Shown here: one piece after another, positions 20,621-29,934 of the stretch
Numbering within the stretch: position 1 is the first letter of the stretch
Layout: each line of letters opens with the position of its first letter
From: Hydrogenophilales bacterium
GTDB taxonomy: Bacteria > Pseudomonadota > Gammaproteobacteria > Burkholderiales > Thiobacillaceae
NCBI GenBank assembly: GCA_023258975.1
Contig: JAHFRD010000016.1
Coordinates: 1-64,000 of the forward strand
DNA: 64,000 nucleotides
Direction of reading: 5' to 3'
The notes under the pieces: generated by a model
What the model saw: the letters and a program-made list of their open reading frames with translations, nothing else
Database searches by the model: none
What the model was told of the DNA's origin: nothing
Program-made: the position numbers and the translations under genes

Positions 20621-20644
20621 AACCCCGGCAAGCCGGGGTTTTTT
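20621..20644. terminator. Intrinsic terminator after ccoNOQP
   Basis: AACCCCGGC-AA-GCCGGGGTT is a 9-bp perfect stem with T/A tracts on both sides (20617-20644). It lies between the end of ccoP and the start of ccoG and should separate the two transcription units. Confidence 0.88.
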
Positions 20645-20668
20645 GCTCAAAGCGAGCCGGCGAACATC

Positions 20669-20688
20669 GCGGGCATGGCCCGCTCCTA
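20669..20688. repeat. REP-type palindrome supplying the ccoP stop codon
   Basis: GCGGGC-ATG-GCCCGC (20669-20683) continues into CTCCTAC. On the minus strand it reads GTAGGAGCGGGCCATGCCCG, a common repetitive extragenic palindrome type. The TAG of its first bases is the ccoP stop codon. Confidence 0.7.
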
Positions 20689-21600
20689 CTTGCCGCCGCC
20701 CAACTCGTGGACGTACACGGTCAGCAGCTTGATCTGCTGTTCGCTCAACCGACCCTGCCAGGAAGGCATGACGCCCTTGTCCAGGCCACCGACGATGACC
20801 TTGCGAATCGCCGCGATCTTGCCGGCGTCATCCGCCGCGCCGGGAACGTCGGCCCATAGCCAGACCTTATCGGTCAGGTTGGCGGAACCGATGTCCTTGC
20901 GGCCCTTGGCATCGTCGTTATGGCAGTAGTAGCAGGCCGCGACATGGGAATGGAACAGTTCCTTGCCTTTGGCGACCTTGGCGGCGTCCGCCTTGAGGCC
21001 GGACAGGCTGGCGACATAGTGGGCCAGCTCGTCGATCTGGGCGCCGCTCAGGGCGTCCGAGAACGGCGGCATATAGCCGTGGCGCCCTTTGGTGATGGTC
21101 TCGTTGATCTTTTCTGGGGAGCCGCCATAGATCCAGTCGTCATCGGTCAGGTTGGGGAAAAACCCGACCTTGCCCTGGCCACCGGCCTGATGGCAGGCCG
21201 CGCAGTTTTCGGAGAACACCACCTTGCCGGCCGAAACCACGAAACTGCTGAGTTCCGGATCCTTGGCGATCTTGTCGTATGGCAGCGCGGCCAGTTTGTC
21301 GAAGTAAGGCTTCTGTGCGACAGCGGCCGCCTGGGTTTCCATGAGCAGCTTGGAGCGCGTATTCCAGTGCCAGGATTCCTCCTGGCCTGCTGCGTTCTTG
21401 TAGGTAATGGTGTTCACCCCCGGCAGAAAACTCTTGCCGATCGGCCAGGATGGGTAAACCACCCAATAAACCAGTGCGAACACGATGGTCACGTAGAACG
21501 TGTAGGTCCACCACACCGGCAAGGGGTTGTTGAACTCCTGAAGGTCGTCATCCCACACATGGCCCGTGGTTTGCGCCTGGGTAGGTGTTTTTTCAGCCAT
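20686..21600 (-). CDS. ccoP: cbb3-type cytochrome c oxidase subunit III (diheme cytochrome c)
   Basis: CcoP passes electrons from periplasmic cytochromes to CcoN. The 304-residue protein has an N-terminal membrane anchor region (two hydrophobic segments), then two c-type heme sites, CAACH near residue 131 and CYYCH near 223, each in a cytochrome c fold. It overlaps ccoQ by eight bases. The stop codon lies inside a REP palindrome. Confidence 0.97.
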   Translation of the reverse strand: MAEKTPTQAQTTGHVWDDDLQEFNNPLPVWWTYTFYVTIVFALVYWVVYPSWPIGKSFLPGVNTITYKNAAGQEESWHWNTRSKLLMETQAAAVAQKPYFDKLAALPYDKIAKDPELSSFVVSAGKVVFSENCAACHQAGGQGKVGFFPNLTDDDWIYGGSPEKINETITKGRHGYMPPFSDALSGAQIDELAHYVASLSGLKADAAKVAKGKELFHSHVAACYYCHNDDAKGRKDIGSANLTDKVWLWADVPGAADDAGKIAAIRKVIVGGLDKGVMPSWQGRLSEQQIKLLTVYVHELGGGK

Positions 21601-21775
21601 TGGACTTGTCCTTCTTCACTTCGTCATCATCAAGGAAAGGGATGTTCTTGTGCTCTTCCAGCTTCTCGCCCCGCTTCCTGCTGCCGTAGACCCAGAGCAC
21701 GATCAGGCAGAAGGTGATGAAAAAAATCAGCAGGCCGATCGGCTTGGTGTTTTCCGGATTGGCGAACCACCCCAT
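21593..21775 (-). CDS. ccoQ: cbb3-type oxidase subunit CcoQ
   Basis: CcoQ is a small single-span subunit that stabilises the cbb3 complex. The 60-residue product has one hydrophobic helix (IGLLIFFITFCLIVLWVYG) followed by a charged tail (RKRGEKLEEH). The ATG overlaps the last base of the ccoO stop codon and the 3' end overlaps ccoP, so translation is coupled. Confidence 0.92.
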   Translation of the reverse strand: MGWFANPENTKPIGLLIFFITFCLIVLWVYGSRKRGEKLEEHKNIPFLDDDEVKKDKSNG

Positions 21776-22515
21776 CAGCGGAATTTCACCAGTTCTTCAG
21801 GCTTGATCTTGCTGAAGTCCACCATCGTGCCCAGCACCTGGAGATAGGCCACCAGGGCATCCATCTCGGAGACGCTGCCGCGATCACCGTCATAGTTGCC
21901 ATCCGTCGCCTGGGCGACCAGGTTCTTCTGGGCATCCGCGATCACCAGCGTCTTGGCGACCGCCTCGCCGAACTGCTTCACGTTGTGCTCGTATTCTTCC
22001 TGGTTGGCCGAATAGGGGACGCCAGTGATGCGCAAGGCGCGCATGCGATCACCGATATCGGAAATATCCAGCTTGGTGGATAGCAGCCAGGGGTAGTTGG
22101 GCATCACCGACTCGGGCACCACGGAAGTAGGCTTGAGCAGATGCTGCACATGCCATTCGTTGGAGTACTTGGCGCCGACGCGCGCCAAATCCGGGCCGGT
22201 ACGCTTGGAACCCCACTGGAACGGGTGGTCATACTTGGATTCCGCCGCCAGGGAATAGTGGCCGTAGCGCAGTTGCTCGTCGCGGAACGGGCGAATCATC
22301 TGCGAGTGGCAGGTGTAGCAGCCTTCGCGAACGTAGATATCGCGGCCGCGCGATTCCAGCGGCGTGTAGGGGCGCACACCCGCCACATTCTCGGTCGTGT
22401 CCTTGATGAAGAACAGCGGCGCGATTTCCACCATGCCACCGACACTGATGGCAATCATGGTCAACACCAGCAGGACGCCGGCATTGGTTTCGACATTTTC
22501 GTGTTTGAAGCTCAT
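21775..22515 (-). CDS. ccoO: cbb3-type oxidase subunit II (monoheme cytochrome c)
   Basis: CcoO is the membrane-anchored monoheme cytochrome c of cbb3 oxidase. An N-terminal anchor ([19 protein letters not shown]) precedes the heme site [15 protein letters not shown] (about 60-74), and the distal Met lies in the VMPNYPW motif near residue 140. Length is 246. It lies 18 bases after ccoN in the ccoNOQP operon. Confidence 0.97.
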   Translation of the reverse strand: MSFKHENVETNAGVLLVLTMIAISVGGMVEIAPLFFIKDTTENVAGVRPYTPLESRGRDIYVREGCYTCHSQMIRPFRDEQLRYGHYSLAAESKYDHPFQWGSKRTGPDLARVGAKYSNEWHVQHLLKPTSVVPESVMPNYPWLLSTKLDISDIGDRMRALRITGVPYSANQEEYEHNVKQFGEAVAKTLVIADAQKNLVAQATDGNYDGDRGSVSEMDALVAYLQVLGTMVDFSKIKPEELVKFR

Positions 22516-22533
22516 TTCCTAACCTCGTTAGCG

Positions 22534-23979
22534 TCAGGCGGCGGCGGCGACGGCGCGCGCATTGGCCACTTCGGCGCGCACCCCCTGGCGGATGGTCTGG
22601 TAGACGTTGTAAGCCATCAACAACATCCCCGTCAGAAAGAACATGCCGCCGATGGCGCGCATGGCATAGAAGGGGTGCATGGCGGCGACCGATTCCACGA
22701 ACGAATACTGCAGATTGCCGAAGTCATCGAAGGCGCGCCACATCAGGCCCTGCGAAATACCGGAAATCCACATCGCGGTGATGTACAGCAGCGTGCCGAT
22801 GGTGGCCAGCCAGAAGTGGATGTTGATCAACTTCTCGCTATGCATGGTGGTATTCCACAGGCGCGGAATCATGTGATACAGCGAACCGAAGGAGATCATC
22901 GCCACCCAACCCAAAGCGCCGGAGTGCACATGGCCCACGGTCCAGTCGGTGTAATGCGACAGCGCGTTGACATCCTTCAGGGACATCAGCGGGCCCTCGA
23001 AAGTGGACATGCCGTAGAACGACAGGGCGACGATCATGAAACGCATGATCGGGTCGGTACGCAACTTATCCCAGGCACCGGAGAGGGTCATGATGCCGTT
23101 GATCATGCCACCCCAGGAAGGCAGCAGCAGCATGATGGAAAAGGTGGCGCCCAGAGTCGAAGCCCAGTCGGGCAGCGCGGTCCAGTGCAGGTGATGGGTA
23201 CCCACCCACATGTACATGAACGACAGCGCCCAGAAGTGGACGATGGACAGCCGGTAGGAATAAACCGGACGGCCCGCATGCTTGGGCACGAAGTAATACA
23301 TCATTCCCAGAAAAGCGGCGGTCAGGAAGAAACCCACCGCGTTGTGGCCGTACCACCACTGCGTCATTGCATCCTGCGTGCCGGCGAACAGGCTGTAGGA
23401 CTTGAGAGTGAACAGATTCACCGGAATGGCGATGTTGTTGAAGGTGTGCAGCAGCGCGGTCGCCAGAATGAACGACAGATAGAACCAGTTGGCGACATAG
23501 ATGTGCGCCTGTTTGCGCTGCATCAGGGTGCCAATGTAGACCGCCATATAGGAGACCCAGACAACCAGAATGAGCAGGTCGATCGGCCATTCCATTTCCG
23601 CGTATTCGCGGCCCTGGCTGTAACCCAGCACATAAGAGGCGGCGGCCAGCACGATCACCGCCTGCCAACCCCAGAAGGTGAAGGTGGCAAGGCCGGGCGC
23701 AAACAAACGCGTCTGGCAGGTGCGCTGCACCACGTAATAAGACGTGGCGAACAGCGCGGAGCCACCGAAGCCAAAGATCACCGCACCGGTATGCACGGGG
23801 CGGAAGCGGCCAAACGAGAAGTAGGGACTATCGAAGTTCAGGAACGGCCAGGCCAGTTCCGAGGCGATATACACGCCGACTAACATACCGACCACGGCCC
23901 AGACGATGGCCATGACGGAGAACTTCTTGATGATGTCGTAATCGTACTGCTCGGCCGCAGCCTGATGGGTTGCAGACAT
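22534..23979 (-). CDS. ccoN: cbb3-type cytochrome c oxidase catalytic subunit I
   Basis: CcoN is the heme-copper subunit that reduces oxygen at low concentrations and pumps protons. The 481-residue protein has about 12 membrane helices. Family His ligands are seen, for example in [24 protein letters not shown] and HVHSGALGW. The ATG at 23979 is preceded by AGGAGG, so the upstream frame to 24024 is excluded. It is first in the ccoNOQP operon, with a candidate promoter at 24089-24117. I saw no clear FNR box. Confidence 0.97.
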   Translation of the reverse strand: MSATHQAAAEQYDYDIIKKFSVMAIVWAVVGMLVGVYIASELAWPFLNFDSPYFSFGRFRPVHTGAVIFGFGGSALFATSYYVVQRTCQTRLFAPGLATFTFWGWQAVIVLAAASYVLGYSQGREYAEMEWPIDLLILVVWVSYMAVYIGTLMQRKQAHIYVANWFYLSFILATALLHTFNNIAIPVNLFTLKSYSLFAGTQDAMTQWWYGHNAVGFFLTAAFLGMMYYFVPKHAGRPVYSYRLSIVHFWALSFMYMWVGTHHLHWTALPDWASTLGATFSIMLLLPSWGGMINGIMTLSGAWDKLRTDPIMRFMIVALSFYGMSTFEGPLMSLKDVNALSHYTDWTVGHVHSGALGWVAMISFGSLYHMIPRLWNTTMHSEKLINIHFWLATIGTLLYITAMWISGISQGLMWRAFDDFGNLQYSFVESVAAMHPFYAMRAIGGMFFLTGMLLMAYNVYQTIRQGVRAEVANARAVAAAA

Positions 23980-24088
23980 AACGCCTCCTTGGGTTACAGC
24001 ACCGCCCGGGAACCACCCCGGCACGTCGTTTCAGCTCGAAAAACCGGCGATGCACCATGAAGTGGCACGCAGGCAAAAAAGCCGGGCG

Positions 24089-24117
24089 AGTATAGACGCA
24101 GGGCCGTTGACCGACAA
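24089..24117 (-). promoter_or_regulatory. Candidate sigma-70 promoter for ccoNOQP
   Basis: On the minus strand TTGTCG (24117-24112) and TATACT (24094-24089) are separated by exactly 17 bases. Transcription would start about 100 bases before ccoN. Confidence 0.5.
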
Positions 24118-24124
24118 GAACGAA

Positions 24125-24724
24125 TCACAGCGAATCCGCCTTGAGCAAAGTCAACAGATCATGCGCGATGTCACGCGGAGTGTGGCCGTAGGGGAGATAC
24201 AAACGCGGGCGCCCCCGGCCATCCAGCACGTAACTGCCGGCCGAGTGATCGACCAGATAGTCCGTGGCGCCCGGTTCCATGTGTTTGCGATAGACGACAC
24301 GGAACTCCTTCGCCACTTGCGCCACCTGTTCCGGGGCGCCGAGCAGTCCGAGAAAGGAAGGATGGAAATAAGGCACATAGGCCTTGAGGATTTCCGGGGT
24401 ATCCCGTTCCGGGTCGACCGAAACAAAGAGCACCTGTACCTTCTCCGGCGCCCCATCCGGCATCAGTTTGAATGCCTCGGCCATATCCGAGAGCGTGGTC
24501 GGGCACACATCCGGACAGTGGGTATAACCGAAGAACAGCACCACCAGTTTGCCCTTGAACGACGCCAGGGTCACGGCGCGGCCATTGTGGTCGGTCAGCG
24601 CCAGGCGCTGGCCGAAGCTCGCGCCGCTGATGTCGCTGCCGCGGAACGTCGGCTGTCGCGCCTGGTCGCAGCCGGCCAGATTCAGACCCAGCGCCAGCGT
24701 GAGCAGCCAGAGGGCTTTTCGCAA
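24125..24724 (-). CDS. SCO1/SenC-type copper chaperone lipoprotein
   Basis: Sco proteins deliver copper to, or reduce, the CuA site of cytochrome oxidases. The 199-residue product has a lipoprotein signal (LGLNLAGC). A thioredoxin-like fold follows, with the copper-binding Cys pair CPDVC (about 73-77) and the His ligand in VDHSAGSY (about 160). It lies four bases downstream of the Rrf2 regulator gene on the same strand, forming a two-gene unit between the cbb3 and caa3 clusters. Confidence 0.93.
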   Translation of the reverse strand: MRKALWLLTLALGLNLAGCDQARQPTFRGSDISGASFGQRLALTDHNGRAVTLASFKGKLVVLFFGYTHCPDVCPTTLSDMAEAFKLMPDGAPEKVQVLFVSVDPERDTPEILKAYVPYFHPSFLGLLGAPEQVAQVAKEFRVVYRKHMEPGATDYLVDHSAGSYVLDGRGRPRLYLPYGHTPRDIAHDLLTLLKADSL

Positions 24725-24728
24725 GGCG

Positions 24729-25190
24729 TCAAGCCACCTGAGGCAGGGCGCCGGCCGGCAGGTCGGAGAGACGATACTTGCCGGTCAGCACCGCCTTGGC
24801 CAATTCCTCCAGGTTCATTTCGTTGAGCAGCGAAATGATCTTCTTCTTCACCGGAATCCACTTGAAATGCATGGGGCAGGCCGTGGCGTCGGAGCATTCC
24901 TTCAAGCCCAGGATGCAGTTTTTTGTAAAGTCCGGCCCTTCGGTGAGCAGCAGCACCTGCATCAACGTGGTGCGGTACATGCCATCACGCAAGCAGAAAC
25001 CGCCGAGTCGGCCACGAAAGGAATCCAGCACACCCTGCTTGCACAGGTTCTGCAGAATTTTGGCCAGATAGGCGGCCGGCACATTCAGACGGCCCGCGAT
25101 ATCCCGATTCAGCACCGGCTCGCCAGGCGGCTGGGTGGCGATGTAGATCAGCGCCTGAACGGCATACTGACTGGTGCGAGACAAGACCAT
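24729..25190 (-). CDS. Rrf2-family Fe-S transcriptional regulator
   Basis: This is a 153-residue winged-helix repressor of the Rrf2 family (relatives IscR, NsrR). The N-terminal HTH is seen in SRTSQYAVQALIYIA and LNVPAAYLAKILQNLCK. The cluster-binding Cys triad lies in CILGLKECSDATACP. The ATG at 25190 has GGAGAG seven bases upstream. The much longer open frame upstream overlaps ctaB on the same strand and is spurious. Its place next to sco and between two oxidase clusters suggests control of oxidase genes in response to NO, oxygen or iron status (inference). Confidence 0.9.
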   Translation of the reverse strand: MVLSRTSQYAVQALIYIATQPPGEPVLNRDIAGRLNVPAAYLAKILQNLCKQGVLDSFRGRLGGFCLRDGMYRTTLMQVLLLTEGPDFTKNCILGLKECSDATACPMHFKWIPVKKKIISLLNEMNLEELAKAVLTGKYRLSDLPAGALPQVA

Positions 25191-25264
25191 ACAAATCTCT
25201 CCAGAGACATTCTTATCTTGAATTATCAAAGCCAAACACGATCCCGCGCAAAGCCTTTTTTCAG

Positions 25265-26161
25265 TTAAATGGGTATCGAGAAAAAATGGTCCAGCAGCAG
25301 CGCCGCGAACAACAGCCCCAGGTAGAGGATGGACCAGGCGAAGGCGCGCCGCGCCAGTGCGTCTGAATAAGCGCGTAGCAGGCGCCAGGCCAGCGCCAGG
25401 TAGTAAGCGTCGAGCGCCAGGACGGCCGCCAGATACAACCTGCCGGACATGCCCACCGCCAGCGGCAGCAGGCTGACGGCGGTCAGGATGGCCGTGTACA
25501 GCAGGATCGACAACAGGGTATAGCGTTCGCCGTGGGTGACCGGCAGCATGGGCAAGCCGGCTCGGGCATATTCCTCGCGTCGGTAGAGCGCCAGCGCCCA
25601 GAAGTGCGGCGGCGTCCAGGCGTAGAGGATGAGGAACAGCAATAACGCCTCGTGCCCCACGCCCCCGGTCATCGCCGCCCAACCCAGCACCGGTGGCATC
25701 GCGCCGGACGCGCCGCCGATGACGATGTTCTGCGGCGTCGCCGGTTTCAGCCAGCGGGTATAGACCACCGCGTAGCCAAAGAAGGTGATCGCCGTCAGCC
25801 ACGCGGTCAGCGGGTTGACCAGCCAATACAGCACCCCCAGCCCGAGGCCGGCCAGCACGGCGGCAAACATGCCGGTTTCGAGCGGGCTCACGCCGCCCAT
25901 TGGCAGGGGCCGCGCGCGGGTGCGGGCCATGAGCGCGTCGATGCGCCGCTCGGCGAGGCAGTTGCAGGCGGCGGCGCCGGCGCTGGCCAGGGCGATACCG
26001 AGACTGGCTGCAAAAAAGAGCAGCGGATCGGGCAAGCCCGGCGTGGCCAGCAGCATGCCGATCATGGCGGTGAACACGATCATGGCGACCACACGCGGCT
26101 TGGTCAGTTCAAAAAATTCGCGCAAACGCCAGTCGGATTCGATCAGCGCAAGGGTGCTCAT
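25265..26161 (-). CDS. ctaB: Protoheme IX farnesyltransferase (heme O synthase)
   Basis: CtaB adds a farnesyl group to heme b, giving heme O for heme A synthesis. The 298-residue protein has about nine membrane helices. The UbiA-family Asp-rich motif region is seen (NCLAERRIDALMARTRARPL), along with the conserved TPPHFWALAL loop. The ATG at 26161 overlaps the ctaA stop and has GGAGGT five bases upstream. Confidence 0.95.
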   Translation of the reverse strand: MSTLALIESDWRLREFFELTKPRVVAMIVFTAMIGMLLATPGLPDPLLFFAASLGIALASAGAAACNCLAERRIDALMARTRARPLPMGGVSPLETGMFAAVLAGLGLGVLYWLVNPLTAWLTAITFFGYAVVYTRWLKPATPQNIVIGGASGAMPPVLGWAAMTGGVGHEALLLFLILYAWTPPHFWALALYRREEYARAGLPMLPVTHGERYTLLSILLYTAILTAVSLLPLAVGMSGRLYLAAVLALDAYYLALAWRLLRAYSDALARRAFAWSILYLGLLFAALLLDHFFSIPI

Positions 26162-27102
26162 GGCGACCTCCAGGCAAAGCGGATATTGACCCAGACCAGG
26201 CACAGCAACAGGCAGGCCGCGCCGGCGTTATGGGCCACCGCAACCGGCAGCGGCAGGCCCAGCAAGACATTGCCGATGCCCAGCAGAAACTGGCTGGCGG
26301 CGATGGCCAGCAGCGCGGCGGCGGCGCCTGGCGATGTCCGCGCCAGCCGCGCGGCAAGCAAGAGCGTCCCCGCCAGCACCAACACCGCGCCCAGGCGATG
26401 CAACAGGTGGATGGCGGTCAGCGCCTCGATGCCCAATTCCCCCAAGGGGTGCCGCAAGCTGAAGCCAGCGGCGAAATCCACTGACGGCCACCAGGTGCCC
26501 TGGCAGGTGGGGAAGTCGGGACAGGCCAGGGCCGCATGGTTGGCGCTCACCCAACCGCCCAGCGCGATCTGAAACAGCACCAGCGACAGCAGCCCGCGCG
26601 CCAATAAAACCGGCGCGCCCACCGGCAAGGCGCTGGCGCGCTCGCGCAACAGCAGCCAGGCGAGCAGCGCCAGCGTGGTCATGCCGCCCAACAAATGCGC
26701 GGCGACGATCATCGGCTTGAGTTGCTGGGTGACGGTCCACATCCCCAGCAGCGCCTGGAACACCACCAGCACCAGCAATACCACGGGCAACACGCGGCGG
26801 GTTGGAGGCAAGCGGCGCCAGGCCAGGATGGCGATCCCCAGGATCAGCAACCCCAGGCCGCCGGCCAGATAACGATGCAGCATCTCCTTCCAGGCCTTGG
26901 CGTGCGAGACCGGCCCCAAGGGATCGGCGCTGTGGGCATCGGCGATCCGCTCCCCGGCATGCCAGGGGGAAATCTGGCCATAGCAGCCGGGCCAGTCGGG
27001 GCAGCCGAGGCCCGCGTCGGACAAGCGCACATAAGCCCCGAGCAGGATCACCGCGAAGGCGAGGCTGGTGGTGAACAGGAGCAGGGGGCGCGGCAGCGTC
27101 AT
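26158..27102 (-). CDS. ctaA: Heme A synthase (COX15/CtaA)
   Basis: CtaA oxidises the C8 methyl of heme O to give heme A for the caa3 oxidase. The 314-residue protein has about eight helices. Conserved His and Cys positions are seen in LSDAGLGCPDWPGCYG, EMLHRYLAG, AAHLLGG and IHLLHRLGA. The start overlaps the preceding stop codon (ATGA), and the gene overlaps ctaB downstream in the same way. Confidence 0.94.
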   Translation of the reverse strand: MTLPRPLLLFTTSLAFAVILLGAYVRLSDAGLGCPDWPGCYGQISPWHAGERIADAHSADPLGPVSHAKAWKEMLHRYLAGGLGLLILGIAILAWRRLPPTRRVLPVVLLVLVVFQALLGMWTVTQQLKPMIVAAHLLGGMTTLALLAWLLLRERASALPVGAPVLLARGLLSLVLFQIALGGWVSANHAALACPDFPTCQGTWWPSVDFAAGFSLRHPLGELGIEALTAIHLLHRLGAVLVLAGTLLLAARLARTSPGAAAALLAIAASQFLLGIGNVLLGLPLPVAVAHNAGAACLLLCLVWVNIRFAWRSP

Positions 27103-27614
27103 CCGATCTTCGATGCTTTCAGGAGTTGGCGCAGGTCGCGCAGCATGCCCTTGCCTTCCGGCGCGACCGGGAAGCGCAGCATCACCCGGCCCAGGGGATC
27201 GACGAGATAGGTGCGAAGCGGATCCGGCCAGTCGGCCAGGCTCGCTGCGGGCACACGATAGTTGAGCAGGTTCACCTGGCCGGCGGGTACGCCGTTGTCG
27301 CTCTGGATCAGCGCCTGCGCCACCCGTGCCTGCTCGCGCCCCTGGGCGATGCGCACCTGATGGGCGAGATGGAGTTGTTGCCGGCAGTCCAGGCCGCAAT
27401 CGCCGTTGACCACGGTGAGCAGCACCCAGCGCCCGCGCAGGGAAGCCAGATCGGCGGCCTGGCCGGCGAAGCGGGGTTGAATGGGGGGCAGCAGCTCGCC
27501 ATAACTGCCGTCCACCCCCGGCCGCCAGACCTGGTGGACGACCCAGGCCGCCAGTGCCGGCGCAGCGAACAGGCTCATCAACAAAAGCAGTTTGATCCGG
27601 TCAGCGCGGCGCAT
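27099..27614 (-). CDS. SCO-like membrane-anchored oxidase assembly protein
   Basis: The 171-residue protein has an N-terminal transmembrane anchor (IKLLLLMSLFAAPALAAWVV) and a thioredoxin-like domain. That domain has a Cys pair CGLDC (about residue 86) at the place of the Sco CxxxC. A clear distal His in the Sco position is not obvious, so copper binding may differ. It overlaps SURF1 upstream and ctaA downstream, consistent with a role in caa3 maturation. I prefer the ATG at 27614 (GGAG nine bases upstream) over the longer frame. Confidence 0.7.
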   Translation of the reverse strand: MRRADRIKLLLLMSLFAAPALAAWVVHQVWRPGVDGSYGELLPPIQPRFAGQAADLASLRGRWVLLTVVNGDCGLDCRQQLHLAHQVRIAQGREQARVAQALIQSDNGVPAGQVNLLNYRVPAASLADWPDPLRTYLVDPLGRVMLRFPVAPEGKGMLRDLRQLLKASKIG

Positions 27615-28365
27615 GGAAACGTCTCCAGACGCCGTAATAAGCATAGAGCGCGCAGATCGCGGCGCTCATCGTGAACCACTGCGCGGCATAGCCGCGATGC
27701 CGCTCGATGCCGAAGTCCGGCCGTGGCCAGTCGCGCGACAGGCCATCCCTGGCGGCCGAGGTTTGCAACAACACCCGATCCGGCAGGTCGGCTCGATACC
27801 AGTCGCGGTAACGCGCCAGGCTCAGGTTCTGCCAGACCGGCCCCTCGACACCGTGTCCGGAGAGTTCGAGATAACGGCTTTGCGCGGGCACCAGCCACCC
27901 TTCCAGGGTCACCGGCGTGGCTGGCGGCGGCGCCTCCGGGCGAATGGCGCGGTCGCTCGCCGCCGCCAGCCAGCCCCGGTTCACCAGCACCGCCCCGCCC
28001 GGATAAGCCAGGGGGACGACCACGTGATAACCGGGCCGGCCCGCGTGCGGGCGGTTGTCGAGGTAGATCTGATAGGCGCTAACGTATTGCCCGGTCACCC
28101 GTATCCGGCTGAAAAGCGGCGGAGGGTTGGCCAATAAGACCGGCAAGGCGGCGAGTTCCACCGCCGGCAAGGTCGCCGCCGCGTCGAACGCGGCTTGCCT
28201 GGCGCGTTTCTCTTCCGCCCGGCCGAGCTGCCACTGCCCCAGCCAGAAGGTCAGTCCGGCGAAGAACAGGGCCGCGAGCGCCGGCAGCCAGGCCGGCCGT
28301 CGCCGTACCCGGCCCCGGCGGGGCGGGGCTACACTCACGGCCAACAATCCCGGTTCGCCATCCAT
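27601..28365 (-). CDS. SURF1-family cytochrome oxidase assembly protein
   Basis: SURF1/Shy1 proteins help insert heme A into subunit I. The protein has an N-terminal membrane helix (LPALAALFFAGLTFWLGQWQ), with the WQLGRAEEKR motif after it. A periplasmic domain contains YLDNRPHAGRPGYHVVVPL, and a C-terminal helix ends in YYGVWRRF. The start is uncertain: ATG at 28371 or 28365 would overlap the divergent DUF2909 gene. A GTG a few codons downstream (about 28341) would leave room for a promoter. Confidence 0.88.
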   Translation of the reverse strand: MDGEPGLLAVSVAPPRRGRVRRRPAWLPALAALFFAGLTFWLGQWQLGRAEEKRARQAAFDAAATLPAVELAALPVLLANPPPLFSRIRVTGQYVSAYQIYLDNRPHAGRPGYHVVVPLAYPGGAVLVNRGWLAAASDRAIRPEAPPPATPVTLEGWLVPAQSRYLELSGHGVEGPVWQNLSLARYRDWYRADLPDRVLLQTSAARDGLSRDWPRPDFGIERHRGYAAQWFTMSAAICALYAYYGVWRRFHAPR

Positions 28366-28561
28366 GCGCATCTTCGTCGCTCTCCTTCTCGTCCTGATCC
28401 TGTTCAACCTTCTCAGCGGCCTGGTCTATCTGGTGCGCGACCGGGGCCACGGCGAGCGCGCCGTGAAAGCCCTCACCTGGCGCATCGGCCTGTCCACCGC
28501 CCTGTTCCTGCTGCTGATGGCGGGGCATTACCTGGGCCTGTCGCGGCCCGCCGGGCTGTAG
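28364..28561 (+). CDS. DUF2909-family twin transmembrane small protein
   Basis: This 65-residue protein of two hydrophobic helices (FVALLLVLILFNLLSGLVYL and LSTALFLLLMAGHYLG) joined by a charged loop (RDRGHGERA) matches the small DUF2909 proteins found beside cytochrome oxidase genes in betaproteobacteria. It is encoded against the direction of the cox genes, between coxC and SURF1, and its stop lies four bases from the coxC stop. Its function is unknown. Confidence 0.75.
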   Translation: MRIFVALLLVLILFNLLSGLVYLVRDRGHGERAVKALTWRIGLSTALFLLLMAGHYLGLSRPAGL

Positions 28562-28564
28562 CGC

Positions 28565-29416
28565 CTACAACCAGTACACGAAGATAAACAACAGCAGCCA
28601 GACCACGTCCACGAAGTGCCAGTACCAGGACACCGCTTCGAAGGCAAAGTGGTGGTCCGGCCGGAAATGCCCGGCCAGGGCGCGCCCCAGGATCACCAGC
28701 AGCATCAGGGAACCAATCGTCACGTGCAGCCCGTGGAAGCCGGTCAGCATGAAGAAGGTGGCGCCGTAGATGCCGGCCCCCAGGGTCAGGCCCAGGGCCG
28801 TATAGGCGTGGTGGTATTCGTAAGCCTGGAGGCCGATGAAGGTCAGGCCCAGGGCCACGGTCAACCCCAGGCCTACGATCAATTGACCACGCCGGCCGCG
28901 TTTCAGCGCCCAGTGCGCCCAGGTCACCGTGGCGCCGGAACTCAGCAGAAACAGGGTGTTCAGGGCCGGGATGCCCCAGGGCGCCATCGGCGTGAAGGCC
29001 GCTTCGATGCCCGGCCCGGCGGTCGGCCATCCGCCGCTGTAACCCGGCCAGAGCAGGCGCAGTTGCTCGCCGCCGGCGAGATCCGGCACCGAAATCACGC
29101 GGCCGTAGAACAGCGCGCCGAAGAAGGCGGCGAAGAACATCCCCTCGGAGAAGATGAACCAGCTCATGCCCCAACGGAAAGACCGATCCACCTGGACGCC
29201 ATGCAGGCCGCTCTCGCTTTCCCGGATCACCTTGCCGAACCAGCCCACCAGCATGGTCGCCAGCCCTGCGGCCCCCACCGCCAGCAGCCAGCCACCACCG
29301 CTCAGATCGTGGATCAGCAAAGTCGCGCCGAGGGCCGCGCTCATCAGCGCCAGCGACCCGACCAGGGGCCAGTGAGAGGGTGCGGGCAGGTAGTAAGCGC
29401 CGGGATGGGCACTCAT
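28565..29416 (-). CDS. coxC: Cytochrome c oxidase subunit III
   Basis: Subunit III stabilises the heme-copper core. The 283-residue product has seven helices and family motifs WFGKVIRESE, GMSWFIFSEGMFFAAFFGAL, YEYHHAYTAL and the terminal VSWYWHFVDVVWLLLF. The start overlaps the ctaG stop by four bases. Confidence 0.97.
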   Translation of the reverse strand: MSAHPGAYYLPAPSHWPLVGSLALMSAALGATLLIHDLSGGGWLLAVGAAGLATMLVGWFGKVIRESESGLHGVQVDRSFRWGMSWFIFSEGMFFAAFFGALFYGRVISVPDLAGGEQLRLLWPGYSGGWPTAGPGIEAAFTPMAPWGIPALNTLFLLSSGATVTWAHWALKRGRRGQLIVGLGLTVALGLTFIGLQAYEYHHAYTALGLTLGAGIYGATFFMLTGFHGLHVTIGSLMLLVILGRALAGHFRPDHHFAFEAVSWYWHFVDVVWLLLFIFVYWL

Positions 29417-29934
29417 GTTCGTTTCCCCAGTGCGAAGAAGGTATAGGACAGGGTCACCACTTTCATGTCCCTCGCCACGCCGCGATCCAGCACGAACAGC
29501 ACCGGCAGGCGCACTTTTTCATGGGGCGCCAGGCGTTGTTCGCGGAAGCAGAAACAGTCGATCTTCTTGAAGTGGGCGGCGGCGGCGAGCGGCGCGTAGC
29601 TGGGCACGGCGCGGCCGACCAGGGGCTGGCCGGTGAGGTTCTCCAGTTCATATTCAATCTGCACCAGTTCACCAGGATGTACGTCCACCGGCTGTCTCGG
29701 CGCGGCGAAACGCCAGAGCGCGCCGTCCTGAACATTGGCCACCAGCTCGATGCGCACCCGCCGACTGGCATCGACCTGGGTGTTGTTGACCAGGGACTGG
29801 GCGGCGTCGCGGTTGAGGCCGGTGAGGTCGCAGAACACGTCATAAAGCGGCACCAGCGCGAAGCCGAAGGCGAACATCGCCGCCGCCAGGGTGGTCAGCC
29901 AGGTGGAGGTGCGCTGGTTGCCATTGGCGTTCAT
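29413..29934 (-). CDS. ctaG: Cytochrome c oxidase assembly protein CtaG/Cox11
   Basis: Cox11 delivers copper to CuB of subunit I. The 173-residue protein has a single N-terminal helix (LAAAMFAFGFALVPLYDVFC) and the copper-binding CFCF motif in KKIDCFCFREQ, with family sequence VLFVLDRGVARDM after it. The ATG at 29934 has GGAGG upstream. It overlaps the coxA stop and coxC start by four bases each, so the cox genes are translationally coupled. Confidence 0.95.
   Translation of the reverse strand: MNANGNQRTSTWLTTLAAAMFAFGFALVPLYDVFCDLTGLNRDAAQSLVNNTQVDASRRVRIELVANVQDGALWRFAAPRQPVDVHPGELVQIEYELENLTGQPLVGRAVPSYAPLAAAAHFKKIDCFCFREQRLAPHEKVRLPVLFVLDRGVARDMKVVTLSYTFFALGKRT

Noticed and set aside
24050-24125. 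FNR/ANR box upstream of ccoN
   Set aside because: TTGTCGGTCAA has only a three-base spacer and does not match TTGAT-N4-ATCAA. It serves better as part of a -35 element.
25191-25826. Long upstream extension of the Rrf2 regulator frame
   Set aside because: It overlaps ctaB on the same strand, while the Rrf2 family start with GGAGAG upstream lies at 25190.
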